NCBI RefSeq assembly: GCF_017355985.1
Contig: NZ_JAFIQU010000001.1
Location: 372,001 to 436,000 of the forward strand
Direction of reading: 5' to 3'
Length of the DNA stretch: 64,000 bases
Source: Arenibaculum pallidiluteum
GTDB lineage: Bacteria > Pseudomonadota > Alphaproteobacteria > Azospirillales > Azospirillaceae
Below the pieces are notes generated by a model. It saw only the letters and a program-made list of their open reading frames with translations. It ran no database searches and had not been told where the DNA came from. The translations under genes were made by a program, and so were the position numbers. Positions 37,554 through 45,813 of the stretch are shown here, in pieces; the stretch's first letter is position 1; each line of letters starts with the position of its first letter.

Positions 37554-39044
37554 TCACAGGAAGAAATCGCCCGAGGACAGGGATCCCGTGTTCAGGGTGA
37601 CCTGGAAGTCAGCGACCTTGTCGCCGTTCACGTCCCCTTCGAGCACGTGCTGGCCGTCGATGGTCTTGATGTGGAGCTGCCCGGCCTTGCCCGTGAAGCT
37701 TCCGGTGCCCAGGAACGAGAAGCCCTGGTTCCCGCTGGCCTTCGTGCTGGCGTCGATGCCCGCCAGGTCGATCTTGTCGCCCTGGCTGCGGCTGAAGTCG
37801 AGGATCTGATCCCGCGACGAGCCCTTGCTCTCGGAGGCCAGATTGAAGTCGAAGCGATCCGAGCCGGACCCGCCGACCAGCACGTCCTTGCCGGACCCGC
37901 CGGTCAGGATGTCACTGCCGTCCCCGCCTTCGAGCCGATCGTTTCCGGCCCCGCCCTGCAGGGTGTCCGCACCGCCCATCCCGAGCAGCGTGTCGTTGCC
38001 ATCCTGACCCTTGATCAGGTTGCCGCCCGAGTTCCCGGTGATCTTGTTGTCGGAGCCGTTGCCGGTTCCGCTGATCCCCGAGGAGCCCAGGAGCTTCAGA
38101 TCGATCTCGCCGCTGCCCAGGGTGTAGCTGGTCGACTTCTCGACCGTCCGGCCGGTCGCTCCCCCCGAGGAGCCGCCGCCCGACGAGCCGCCCGAATTGG
38201 TGTAGGGACCGTCGGCGAAGCGGTCGATGTCGGGATCGCTCGCGTTGTTGCCGGAGAAGCGGACCGGATTGGACGTCGCGTTGTTGACGAGCACCGCCCG
38301 GTCGTAGTCGCTGGTGAAAGTGTTGTTCTCGACCACGAGGCTGTCGCCGCCGCGGCCGCCCTCCCCCGCGAAGCCGATGAAGTGGTTGTTCAGCGACCCT
38401 TCGCCCTTGTGGATGGTGTTGCCCCGGATCACGCCGGTGCCGCCGTTGGCGAGGTCGATGGAATAGACCGAGCTGTCGGGTCCGTCCTTCAGGGTCGATC
38501 CTTCGACCGTCGTGCTGGCGGCCCGGCTCTTGATGTGGTGGCCGTCCTCCGTGTCGGTGAAGGTGCTGCCGGTCACCACCAGGCTCGCCACCTTGTTCAC
38601 GTAGATGCCGTGGGTCCGCGCGTCGCCCCGCCCGTTGCCGGAGAAGGTGCTGTCCTCGATCAGGACCTTGGCTCCGGAGACGTCGGAGGTCAGGATCCCG
38701 TTCTCGTTGTTCCGGAAGACGCTGTCGCGAACCGTGAGGTTCCCGGCCTCGTGCCGGATGCCGGCGCCGTTCTCGTCGGGCACGCGGGCGCCAGTGAACT
38801 CCAGGTTCTGGATCTCCACGTTGCCGCGGGTGACGAGGATCGCCTTGCCGTTGGGCGGCGCCGCGGTCGCCTGGAGCACGGCCTTGCCGCCGACCCCGAC
38901 GATCTTCAGCGCATGCGTCACCGTCGCGAAATCGTTCACGTAGGTGCCGGCACGGACATTGATCGTGTCGCCCGCGCTGCTCGCCGCGATCGCGCTGGAC
39001 AGCTTCTTGTAGGCCTCGTTGGGCCCGACCCACAGGGTGGCCAT
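37554..39044 (-). CDS. Right-handed beta-helix protein with RTX calcium-binding repeats
   Basis: This is a 496-residue exoprotein without a Sec signal. Residues 1-285 form a right-handed parallel beta-helix typical of pectate-lyase-like folds (AGDTINVRAGTYVND, VEIQNLEFTGARV, GIYVNKVASLVVTGSTF). After a Ser/Gly linker come RTX nonapeptides (GNDTLLGMGGADTLQGGAG, GNDRLEGGDGSDILTGGSG) and a C-terminal type I secretion domain ending SLSSGDFFL. It is probably exported by an ABC-type I system not seen in the window, and folds with calcium outside. Polysaccharide lyase, epimerase or adhesin roles are all possible; I see no decisive catalytic residues. Start 39044 was chosen because the fold begins there. 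Confidence 0.8.
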   Translation of the reverse strand: MATLWVGPNEAYKKLSSAIAASSAGDTINVRAGTYVNDFATVTHALKIVGVGGKAVLQATAAPPNGKAILVTRGNVEIQNLEFTGARVPDENGAGIRHEAGNLTVRDSVFRNNENGILTSDVSGAKVLIEDSTFSGNGRGDARTHGIYVNKVASLVVTGSTFTDTEDGHHIKSRAASTTVEGSTLKDGPDSSVYSIDLANGGTGVIRGNTIHKGEGSLNNHFIGFAGEGGRGGDSLVVENNTFTSDYDRAVLVNNATSNPVRFSGNNASDPDIDRFADGPYTNSGGSSGGGSSGGATGRTVEKSTSYTLGSGEIDLKLLGSSGISGTGNGSDNKITGNSGGNLIKGQDGNDTLLGMGGADTLQGGAGNDRLEGGDGSDILTGGSGKDVLVGGSGSDRFDFNLASESKGSSRDQILDFSRSQGDKIDLAGIDASTKASGNQGFSFLGTGSFTGKAGQLHIKTIDGQHVLEGDVNGDKVADFQVTLNTGSLSSGDFFL

Positions 39045-39593
39045 GGGTGTGTCTCCCTCTCTTCTGCTTGGGACGGACGGGACACGGGGAAGGCCGTGCC
39101 CGCCGCTCGGAATGGGCGGCCGGCCGCATCTCCGGACCGGCGGGGCCGGCGGATGGGATCGGCACGCCGCCCGGTGCTGCGGCCGGGCGTGCATGCGATG
39201 GGAATGCGTCGCCCGTCCGGCGCCTCGGTCGGCCCGGTCAGTTCAGACGATTTTCAGGACAGACAATCTAAAGTAAGCTCACCCCACCCAAGCAGAGTGG
39301 TAAGTCATCGTGGATGACTTGGATGAGCGATGGACTGACTTCCGCCATGAGATCTCCTTCTCTCGTGTTTTCGTCGGGGAAGGATTGATTTTCTGGCGCC
39401 CGGCGCGGACCGCCGGACTGAGGAATAGCCCGATTATCACGCGAATTTCGAAACTGATACCCTGGAACGGCGATGCCCCAGCTTTATCACAACCCCGCGT
39501 GGAACCGCACCGGATGCGGAACCCGTCCGCGGCGGCAGGTGTTTCACCTGTCGTTCCGCCGCCTCGGCGGCCCGGAGGCTCCAGACCTGCGCA
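39045..39593. other. Low-GC intergenic region with small ORF and dyads
   Basis: The 549 bases contain no long gene. From about 39240 to 39480 it is distinctly A/T-rich for this genome. It holds a 26-codon ORF with a strong ribosome site on the minus strand (39268-39348), an eight-base inverted repeat AAGTCATC-GTG-GATGACTT (39302-39320), and a TTTCGAAA palindrome near 39448. It also holds a GATAAT that could be a -10 element on the minus strand near 39435. This looks like the regulatory leader of the RTX gene. Confidence 0.5.
39268..39348 (-). CDS. Candidate 26-residue leader peptide upstream of the RTX gene
   Basis: On the minus strand an ATG at 39348 is preceded by AAGGAG with a five-base spacer, an unusually good ribosome site for this region. 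The frame encodes 26 residues (MAEVSPSLIQVIHDDLPLCL, then GGVSLL) and stops at TAG. It ends 224 bases before the RTX gene on the same strand. An inverted repeat lies inside the frame. It may be a leader peptide or small protein; I recognise no family, and no peptide-modifying enzyme genes lie nearby. Confidence 0.4.
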   Translation of the reverse strand: MAEVSPSLIQVIHDDLPLCLGGVSLL

Positions 39594-40427
39594 ATGGACA
39601 CAGCCGAACCGACGCTCGCCTCGCTCCAGCCTGAAGCCATCGCCTTCTATGCGGAGAGCCTTCGCCGCCTCCAGGCCTCGGGGCTGCCCTTCCTGGTGTC
39701 CGGCACCTACGCCATCAACGCCTATACCGGGCTGAGGCGGCCGACCAAAGACATCGACGTCTTCTGCAAGGCCGGCGACTTCCCGCGCATCCTGCAGCTC
39801 TTCCCGAAGCCGGAATTCACCATAACGATCGAGGACGAGCGCTGGCTGGCCAAGGTCCACAAGGGTGACTACTTCTTCGACGTGATCTTCAACTCCACGG
39901 CAGGGCTGGGTATCATCACGGACCAGTGGTTCGACGAGAACTTCAAGGCCGAGGTCCTTGGCGTCGAGGTCAAGCTGGTTCCGCCGACCGAGATGGTCTT
40001 TTCCAAGGCCTTCGTGCAGAACCGGGAGCGCTACGACGGCGCTGACGTCGCGCACATGATCCTGCGCCAGCATGAGCATATCGACTGGCACCGCCTGCTC
40101 TGCTACATGGAGGCGCACTGGGAAGTGCTGCTAATGCACATCCTGAACTTCCGCTTCATCTATCCCAGCGAGCGCGAGATCATCCCGCGCTGGCTGCTGG
40201 ACGAGCTTCTGGACCGCCTGAAGCTCCAGGAGGACCTGCCCACCGCGCGGATCAAGATCTGCCGCGGCCGGTTGTTCTCGCCGCACGACTACGAAATCGA
40301 CGTGAAGCAATGGGGCTTCGCCGACGTGGTCGGCCGCGGCGAGGGCGTGCCGGTCGTGCCCGTCGACCACGGGCCCGAGATCGCACGCCGCGTGGACGGC
40401 GACCGGACGTCCGGAGCCAAGGACTGA
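39594..40427 (+). CDS. Nucleotidyltransferase-fold protein
   Basis: This 277-residue protein has the polymerase-beta-like nucleotidyltransferase signature: FLVSGTYAINAYTGLRRPTK followed by DIDVF, where the two aspartates bind metal. A third acid may lie in YFFDVIF. The middle part (SKAFVQNRERYDGADVAHMI) resembles the helical region of minimal nucleotidyltransferases of the AbiEii/DUF1814 type. No antitoxin-like partner is adjacent, so a toxin role is not supported. The metallophosphoesterase gene 37 bases downstream may be co-transcribed. Confidence 0.7.
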   Translation: MDTAEPTLASLQPEAIAFYAESLRRLQASGLPFLVSGTYAINAYTGLRRPTKDIDVFCKAGDFPRILQLFPKPEFTITIEDERWLAKVHKGDYFFDVIFNSTAGLGIITDQWFDENFKAEVLGVEVKLVPPTEMVFSKAFVQNRERYDGADVAHMILRQHEHIDWHRLLCYMEAHWEVLLMHILNFRFIYPSEREIIPRWLLDELLDRLKLQEDLPTARIKICRGRLFSPHDYEIDVKQWGFADVVGRGEGVPVVPVDHGPEIARRVDGDRTSGAKD

Positions 40428-40464
40428 CGGCCGGCACGACGGCCAGAGCTGACGGAGACATCGC

Positions 40465-41181
40465 TTGGAAGGCTTGATCACGCTCGCGGCGATCGGCGAC
40501 ATCCACGTCTCGGACTCGCACGATACGCGCTATCGCGACATGTTCGCCGAGATCTCGGACCGTGCCGACGTGCTCGCCCTGTGCGGCGACGTGACCAATC
40601 TCGGCAAGCCGCGCGAGGCCGAGATGGTGGCCGAGGACCTGAAGGCGTGCTCGATCCCGGTGGTGGCCGTCCTGGGCAACCACGACCATGAATGCGGCAA
40701 CCCCGAGGAGGTCATGCGCATCCTGGGCGATGCCGGGGTCAAGTTCCTGGGCGAGGAGAGCCATATCGTGAAGGGCGTCGGCTTCGCCGGCGTGAAGGGC
40801 TTCGCCGGCGGCTTCGGCAAGTTCATGCTCGGATCCTTCGGCGAGGCAGCCATCAAGACCTTCGTGCAGGAAGCCACCGCGGAATCCATGCGATTGGAGA
40901 ACGCGCTGCAGAATCTCGACACCGAAAGAAAGGTCGTCGTCCTGCACTACGCGCCGATCGCCGCCACGGTGGAAGGCGAGCCGCGGGAGATCTTCCCCTT
41001 CCTGGGCTCCTCGCGCCTGGCCGAGACCATCGACCGGTTCGACGGCATCTCCGCGGTCGTGCACGGCCATGCCCATCACGGCAGCTTCGAGGGAAAGACC
41101 CCCGGCGGCACGCCGGTCTACAACGTCGCGGCCCAGATCCCCAAGATCGGTGGCCGGCCCTATGCGCTGATCGCGGTGTAA
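40465..41181 (+). CDS. Calcineurin-like metallophosphoesterase
   Basis: The 238-residue protein has the metal-binding signature GDIHVSD, LCGDVTNLG, VLGNHDHE and VHGHAHHG in order. The likely start is TTG at 40465, since GGAG lies nine bases upstream and the first strand (LITLAAIGDIHV) begins at once; no closer ATG exists. Its context next to a nucleotidyltransferase gene suggests a modification/removal pair, but this is inference only. The substrate is unknown. Confidence 0.8.
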   Translation: MEGLITLAAIGDIHVSDSHDTRYRDMFAEISDRADVLALCGDVTNLGKPREAEMVAEDLKACSIPVVAVLGNHDHECGNPEEVMRILGDAGVKFLGEESHIVKGVGFAGVKGFAGGFGKFMLGSFGEAAIKTFVQEATAESMRLENALQNLDTERKVVVLHYAPIAATVEGEPREIFPFLGSSRLAETIDRFDGISAVVHGHAHHGSFEGKTPGGTPVYNVAAQIPKIGGRPYALIAV

Positions 41182-41228
41182 GGGGAGACGGCCGGGACGG
41201 CGGCCGCGCAGCGCGGCGCGGCTCCCGC

Positions 41229-42176
41229 TCAGCGGGTCTTCCGGCTCGCCATTGCAATGCCGAGCGCGATCAGAGCGATTCCCACGGCGTGATAGCCGTG
41301 CATGCTCTCGCCGAGGAAGACAACCGCCATCACGCTGCCGAAGACCGGAACCAGGTGAATCGAGAGGCCGGTCCGGTTCGGGCCCAGCAGTTCGACCGAG
41401 CGGTTGTAGCAGAGATAGGCCAGGATCGAGGCGAAGACCGCGACGTAGCCGACCGCCGCCAGGCTGGCGAAGTCGGGGCGCATGGCCTGCACCGTCAGGC
41501 TCTCCCAGACATAGAAGGGCAGCAGGATCAGGGCGCCGACCCCGAAGGTCAGCGCGACGAAGCTGAAGGGATTGGTAGCGGGACGCTTGCGCAGCAGCGC
41601 CGTGTAGCCGGCATAGCAGACGACCGCCGCGAAGACCCAGAGATCGCCGGGATTGAGGTTCAGCGAGTGCAGGACGTCCGGATCGCCGCGCGTGGCGATG
41701 GCCAGGACGCCCGCCAACGAGACCAGGATTCCCAGCCCCTGGAGGACGCCGACGCGTTCGGCGAAGAGCGCAAAGCTCATCAGCACGATCAGCACCGGCA
41801 TGGTCGACTGCATCATCACGGCGTTCACCACCGCCGTCTGCTTCAGGCCGATGTAGAGGAAGGTGTTGAAGACCGCGATGCCCAGCGCCGACAGCACAAG
41901 CACGAGCCCCCAGCGTGCCCTCAGCACCGGCAGGTCGCGGCGCAGATGGGGCCAGGCCAGGGGCATGATCAGCAGGAAGGCGAGGATCCAGCGCCAGAAG
42001 GCGAGCCCCACCGGCGGCACCTGCCCTGCTACGGCCCGGCCGATTACGGCATTGCCGGCCCAGGCCAGCGGCGGCACCATCAGCAGCAGGTAGGGCATGC
42101 CCCAGATCCGGGTCGCGAGTCCGGGCATCCGGGCAGCGGTCGCGGGGCGGGTTTCGGCGTCGGCTCGGTCGGTCAT
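41229..42176 (-). CDS. EamA/DMT-family membrane transporter
   Basis: The 315-residue protein has ten predicted membrane helices in two EamA repeats. The first contains PLAWAGNAVIGRAVAGQVPP and FWRWILAFLLIMPLA, the second YAGYTALLRKRP and SVELLGPNRTGLSIHLVPVF with GESMHGYHAVGIALIALG. Family members export amino acids, nucleotides or other metabolites; substrate is not predictable. It is convergent with the metallophosphoesterase gene (47 bases apart) and divergent from the gene at 42243. Confidence 0.88.
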   Translation of the reverse strand: MTDRADAETRPATAARMPGLATRIWGMPYLLLMVPPLAWAGNAVIGRAVAGQVPPVGLAFWRWILAFLLIMPLAWPHLRRDLPVLRARWGLVLVLSALGIAVFNTFLYIGLKQTAVVNAVMMQSTMPVLIVLMSFALFAERVGVLQGLGILVSLAGVLAIATRGDPDVLHSLNLNPGDLWVFAAVVCYAGYTALLRKRPATNPFSFVALTFGVGALILLPFYVWESLTVQAMRPDFASLAAVGYVAVFASILAYLCYNRSVELLGPNRTGLSIHLVPVFGSVMAVVFLGESMHGYHAVGIALIALGIAMASRKTR

Positions 42177-42242
42177 GCGGCTCGCGGCGTGGCGCCCCCG
42201 AGTCGGTCCCGGGGAGCATGTCGAGCGGTGCTAGAGGGAAGC

Positions 42243-42659
42243 GTGCACGAGGTCAACGCGGACAGGCCGATCCTGGTGCATGGCTCGGCCGAGGTCCGCG
42301 CAGCCCTGGGCGCCGCGGCCTCGCTTGGCGTCGGGGTGCGGCTCTGCAGCGCGCCCGGCGCCGGATGCCATGGCGGCGGCGCCTGGTTCCGTGCGCTCAT
42401 CGAGGACGGAAGGCGGGAGTTTCCGGAGGTGCCGGTCACCGCGGTGCTCGACTGCGCGGACCGGCCGGGTGCCGCGCTGGCAGCCCTGCGCGCAGGCGTG
42501 CCGGACGTGGCGCTAGCCGGCAAGCCCGATCTGCTGGAGCGGGTGCGGGCCATCGCCGAGGCCCAGGGCGCCCGCCTACATACCCCCTGCGCCGGAGGCC
42601 TCGATCTGCGGGGGCGCCGCGACGCCCTCGAGGCGTGCCGCCTCTGGCTGCTGAGGTAA
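42243..42659 (+). CDS. Hypothetical protein upstream of fba
   Basis: The 138-residue product starts at GTG 42243 with GAGGGAA just upstream. It has alternating strands and helices (PILVHGSAEVRAALGAAASL, VRLCSAPGAGCHGGGAWF, VTAVLDCADRPGAALAALRA). These suggest a small Rossmann-like or receiver-like fold with conserved-looking Cys residues. The codon pattern is fully coding-like. It lies 95 bases before fba on the same strand. I do not recognise a named family. Confidence 0.65.
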   Translation: MHEVNADRPILVHGSAEVRAALGAAASLGVGVRLCSAPGAGCHGGGAWFRALIEDGRREFPEVPVTAVLDCADRPGAALAALRAGVPDVALAGKPDLLERVRAIAEAQGARLHTPCAGGLDLRGRRDALEACRLWLLR

Positions 42660-42754
42660 CACCGAAAAAGGGGACGGGCGGCGTTGCAATGCGCACCGCA
42701 GCGGGCTATGAGGGCCGCACCTTCGAAAAACCGGAACCGGGGATACAAGGGATC

Positions 42755-43684
42755 ATGAAGCTCACCCGCCGCGTCAAAGAGATCCTCGCGAACTACGAGA
42801 GCGACAACCCGGCGACCCGCGCCAACCTGGCCCGCATCCTGATGGAAGGCCGGCTCGGCGGGACGGGCAAGCTGGTCATCCTGCCGGTCGACCAGGGCTT
42901 CGAGCACGGCCCGGCGCGCAGCTTCGCCGCCAACCCGGCCGGCTACGACCCCAAGTACCACCCGCAGCTCGCGATCGACGCGGGCCTCAGCGCCTACGCG
43001 GCCCCGCTCGGCCCGCTGGAGGCCGCGGCCGACGTCACGGCCGGCCAGATCCCCACGATCCTGAAGCTGAACAGCGCAAACAGCCTCTCGCGCACCAAGG
43101 AAGGCGCCGACCAGGCCGTGACCGGCTCGGTCCTCGACGCCGTCCGCCTCGGCGCGTCGGCGATCGGCTTCACGATCTATCCCGGCTCGGACGCGATGTA
43201 CGACCAGTACGAGGAGATCCGGGAGCTGTCGGCCGAGGCCAAGGAATACGGCATCGCCACCGTGATCTGGTCCTATCCCCGCGGCGGCGCCCTCTCCAAG
43301 GACGGCGAGCTGGCGGTCGACGTGATCGCCTATGCCGCCCACATGGCGGCGCTGCTCGGCGCGCACATCATCAAGGTGAAGCTGCCGACCGACCACCTCG
43401 AGAACGCCGAGGCCAAGAAGGTCTACCAGAGCCAGAACATCCCGATCGGCACGCTGACCGACCGCGTGAAGCACGTCATGCAGTCGTCCTTCAACGGCCG
43501 CCGCATCGTGGTCTTCTCGGGCGGCGCCATGAAGGGCGAGGATTCGGTCTTCGAGGACGCCCGAGCGATCCGCGACGGCGGCGGCAACGGCTCGATCATC
43601 GGGCGCAATGCCTTCCAGCGCCCGCGCGAGGATGCCCTGGTGCTGCTCGACCGCCTGGTGCGTATCTATCAGGGCAAGGAGTGA
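42755..43684 (+). CDS. fba: Fructose-bisphosphate aldolase, class I
   Basis: The enzyme cleaves fructose-1,6-bisphosphate to triose phosphates by a Schiff base. The 309-residue protein belongs to the DhnA/class I archaeal-type group: [42 protein letters not shown], the likely Schiff-base lysine in HIIKVKLP, and [15 protein letters not shown] precedes the ATG. The stop overlaps the thiE start (GTGA). In related genomes tkt-gap-pgk-fba-thiE are often contiguous; here fba lies 5.8 kb from gap. Confidence 0.93.
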   Translation: MKLTRRVKEILANYESDNPATRANLARILMEGRLGGTGKLVILPVDQGFEHGPARSFAANPAGYDPKYHPQLAIDAGLSAYAAPLGPLEAAADVTAGQIPTILKLNSANSLSRTKEGADQAVTGSVLDAVRLGASAIGFTIYPGSDAMYDQYEEIRELSAEAKEYGIATVIWSYPRGGALSKDGELAVDVIAYAAHMAALLGAHIIKVKLPTDHLENAEAKKVYQSQNIPIGTLTDRVKHVMQSSFNGRRIVVFSGGAMKGEDSVFEDARAIRDGGGNGSIIGRNAFQRPREDALVLLDRLVRIYQGKE

Positions 43685-44325
43685 CCGGCCCCTTGGCCGA
43701 CTGCCGTCTCTACCTGATCACGCCGCCGGCTTTCGAGCCGGCGGCCTTCTCCGAGGATCTCCGGCGGGCTCTCGGGGCGGGCGACGTTGCCTGCCTCCAG
43801 CTCCGCCTCAAGGACGTTCCCGACGACGCGATCCGCCGCGCGACCGAGATCCTGATGCCCATCGCGCAGGCATCGGATGTCGCGTTCCTGATGAACGACC
43901 GCCCCGACCTCGCCCGCGAGCTCGGCTGTGACGGCGTCCATGTCGGGCAGGACGACACCCCCTACCGCGATGCCCGCCGCATCGTGGGACCCGATGCGAT
44001 CGTCGGCGTGTCGTGCCAGGGCTCGCGCCATCTGGCCATGGTGGCGGCCGAGGATGGCGCCGACTATGTGGCCTTCGGCCCCATGTTCCCGACTTCCACG
44101 AAGCCCGATGCCGGCGACGTCGCCGAGATCGAGCTGCTGGCTTGGTGGGCCGAGCTGTTCGAGGTTCCCTGCGTCGCGATAGGCGGGATCACGCCGGCGA
44201 ACTGCGCGCCGCTGGTGCGGAGCGGTGCCGACTTCCTCTGCGCGATCTCCGCGGTCTGGAACCACCCGCGGGGACCGGACGCGGCCGTTAGGGAGTTCAA
44301 CGCCGCCATCTCTGCCGCCTCCTGA
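43681..44325 (+). CDS. thiE: Thiamine-phosphate synthase
   Basis: ThiE joins HMP-diphosphate with thiazole phosphate to give thiamine phosphate. The 214-residue TIM barrel shows [36 protein letters not shown] with [31 protein letters not shown] and [13 protein letters not shown]. The start is GTG inside the fba stop. Its partner ThiD is encoded at 11395-12186. The location behind fba is conserved in alphaproteobacteria. Confidence 0.92.
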   Translation: MTGPLADCRLYLITPPAFEPAAFSEDLRRALGAGDVACLQLRLKDVPDDAIRRATEILMPIAQASDVAFLMNDRPDLARELGCDGVHVGQDDTPYRDARRIVGPDAIVGVSCQGSRHLAMVAAEDGADYVAFGPMFPTSTKPDAGDVAEIELLAWWAELFEVPCVAIGGITPANCAPLVRSGADFLCAISAVWNHPRGPDAAVREFNAAISAAS

Positions 44326-44401
44326 TCCCTGCCCCTGCCCCCTGCCGCCGGGACGGCGGAGTTCCCATATGGATCGGCGTCCCTGAGCAAGGAGGATCCC
44401 C

Positions 44402-44860
44402 ATGAGCAAGACCGGCCTGGGCGGACTTACGGCGCGGCTGTTCGGAAAGTCGCATGAGAGCGACGAGAGCTATCCCGTGCGCAGGACCGAGGCGGAATGG
44501 CGCGCGACCCTCTCGCCCGATCAGTTCCGGGTGCTCCGCCAGCACGGAACCGAGGCGCCCGGCTCCAGCCCACTGAACGAGGAGCACCGGCCCGGCACCT
44601 TCCACTGCGCGGGCTGCGGAAAGCCGCTGTTCGAATCCGATGCCAAGTTCGAAAGCGGATCGGGCTGGCCCAGCTTCTGGGAACCCATTCCCGAAGCGGT
44701 CGGCACGACGGAGGACCGCAGCTTCTTCATGGTCCGGATTGAGGTGCACTGCGCCGATTGCGGCGGCCATCTCGGCCATGTCTTCGACGACGGGCCGCAG
44801 CCCACGGGGCTGCGCTACTGCATGAACGGTGCCGCCCTCAGCTTCGAGCCGAAGGCTTAA
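44402..44860 (+). CDS. msrB: Peptide methionine-(R)-S-oxide reductase
   Basis: MsrB repairs methionine-R-sulfoxide in proteins. The 152-residue product has the four zinc cysteines C69, C72, C117 and C120 (CAGC and CADC), the substrate pocket SGSGWPSFW, GHVFDDGP, and the catalytic C140 in RYCMNG. AAGGAGGA precedes the ATG with ideal spacing. The first 25 residues are an extra extension. A peroxiredoxin gene follows, giving a small oxidative-stress cluster. Confidence 0.95.
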   Translation: MSKTGLGGLTARLFGKSHESDESYPVRRTEAEWRATLSPDQFRVLRQHGTEAPGSSPLNEEHRPGTFHCAGCGKPLFESDAKFESGSGWPSFWEPIPEAVGTTEDRSFFMVRIEVHCADCGGHLGHVFDDGPQPTGLRYCMNGAALSFEPKA

Positions 44861-44874
44861 TTACAAACGTAATT
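44859..44874. promoter_or_regulatory. Inverted repeat at the msrB-peroxiredoxin junction
   Basis: AATTAC-AAAC-GTAATT is a perfect six-base dyad lying at the msrB stop, inside a short A/T-rich stretch (44857-44890) that stands out from the GC-rich surroundings. It is about 150 bases upstream of the peroxiredoxin ATG. It may be an operator or part of the promoter of that gene. Confidence 0.4.
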
Positions 44875-45026
44875 CGTTAATACGCGACATTCTCCACAAG
44901 AATCTGTATCGAGGGGCGGCGAACGCGTTGACGCCGCCCCTGACGCGGGGCGAATATCGCCGCCTGCAACGGTGACGCGCGACCGGGCTGCAAAAGTCCC
45001 GCAAATGGCAGAACGAGGAGGATGCA

Positions 45027-45689
45027 ATGTCTCTCAGGATCAATTCCGAAGCACCGAACTTCACGGCCGAGACCACGCAGGGAACGATAGATTTCCATGA
45101 ATGGATCGGCAACGGCTGGGCGATCCTGTTCTCGCACCCGAAGGATTTCACGCCGGTGTGCACCACCGAGCTCGGCTATATGGCCGGGCTGAAGCCGGAG
45201 TTCGACAGGCGCGGGACCAAGATCATCGGTCTCAGCGTCGACCCCGTGACGAATCATTCGCGCTGGGCCAGCGACATCGAGGAGACCCAGGGACACGCGG
45301 TCAACTACCCGATGATCGGCGACCCCGAGCTGAAGGTCGCGAAGCTCTACGACATGCTTCCCGAGGGCGCCGGCAACACCTCGGACGGGCGCACCGCGGT
45401 GGACAACGCGACCGTGCGCTCGGTCTTCATCGTCGGCCCCGACAAGAAGATCAAGGCGATGCTCACCTACCCGATGAGCGCCGGCCGCAACTTCGACGAG
45501 GTGCTGCGGCTTCTGGACGCGCTCCAGCTCAACGCGGTCCACAACGTCGCCACCCCTGTGAACTGGCGGCCGGGGGACGACGTGATCATCCCGACCTCGG
45601 TCTCCGACGAGCAGGCCCGGGAGAAGTACCCCCAGGGGTTCAAGACGCTGAAGCCCTATCTTCGTGTCGTGAAGCAGCCGACCGCGTAA
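45027..45689 (+). CDS. 1-Cys peroxiredoxin (Prx6 type)
   Basis: The enzyme reduces peroxides through a single cysteine. The 220-residue protein has FSHPKDFTPVCTTELG with the peroxidatic C45, and no other cysteine in the chain, which defines the 1-Cys group. The C-terminal dimer domain (NWRPGDDVIIP, FKTLKPYLRVV) is the long form typical of Prx6. ACGAGGAGG precedes the ATG. A long GC hairpin at 45752-45778 follows the gene. Confidence 0.94.
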   Translation: MSLRINSEAPNFTAETTQGTIDFHEWIGNGWAILFSHPKDFTPVCTTELGYMAGLKPEFDRRGTKIIGLSVDPVTNHSRWASDIEETQGHAVNYPMIGDPELKVAKLYDMLPEGAGNTSDGRTAVDNATVRSVFIVGPDKKIKAMLTYPMSAGRNFDEVLRLLDALQLNAVHNVATPVNWRPGDDVIIPTSVSDEQAREKYPQGFKTLKPYLRVVKQPTA

Positions 45690-45751
45690 TATCGAGCATG
45701 TGCCGGCCCTGGGGCGGAGCGCCACGCGGCGCCCCGGGGGCCCTGGCGCCG

Positions 45752-45778
45752 CCGCGCGGCGGGCTGCCCGCCGCGCGG
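45752..45778 (+). terminator. GC hairpin after the peroxiredoxin gene
   Basis: CCGCGCGGCGGG pairs perfectly with CCCGCCGCGCGG around a CTG loop, 62 bases after the peroxiredoxin stop and about 35 before the next ATG. No U-tract follows. A second, less perfect GC stem lies just upstream (45713-45745). It may be a Rho-assisted terminator or a structured leader. Confidence 0.45.
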
Positions 45779-45813
45779 CCCATACGGTCCGCCGGAACGA
45801 TGGAACGAGAGCG

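Noticed and set aside
39268-39348. A PqqA-like or lanthipeptide precursor
   Set aside because: The 26-residue frame lacks the Glu-x3-Tyr of PqqA and there are no modification or export genes around it; only a leader peptide or small protein is suggested.
39310-39735. A plus-strand frame starting GTG 39310
   Set aside because: No ribosome site, and most of it overlaps the nucleotidyltransferase gene in another frame. The low-GC part is better explained as a regulatory region.
39594-40427. A toxin-antitoxin pair with the nucleotidyltransferase as toxin
   Set aside because: No adjacent small antitoxin-like gene is present on either side; the neighbours are an intergenic region and a phosphoesterase.
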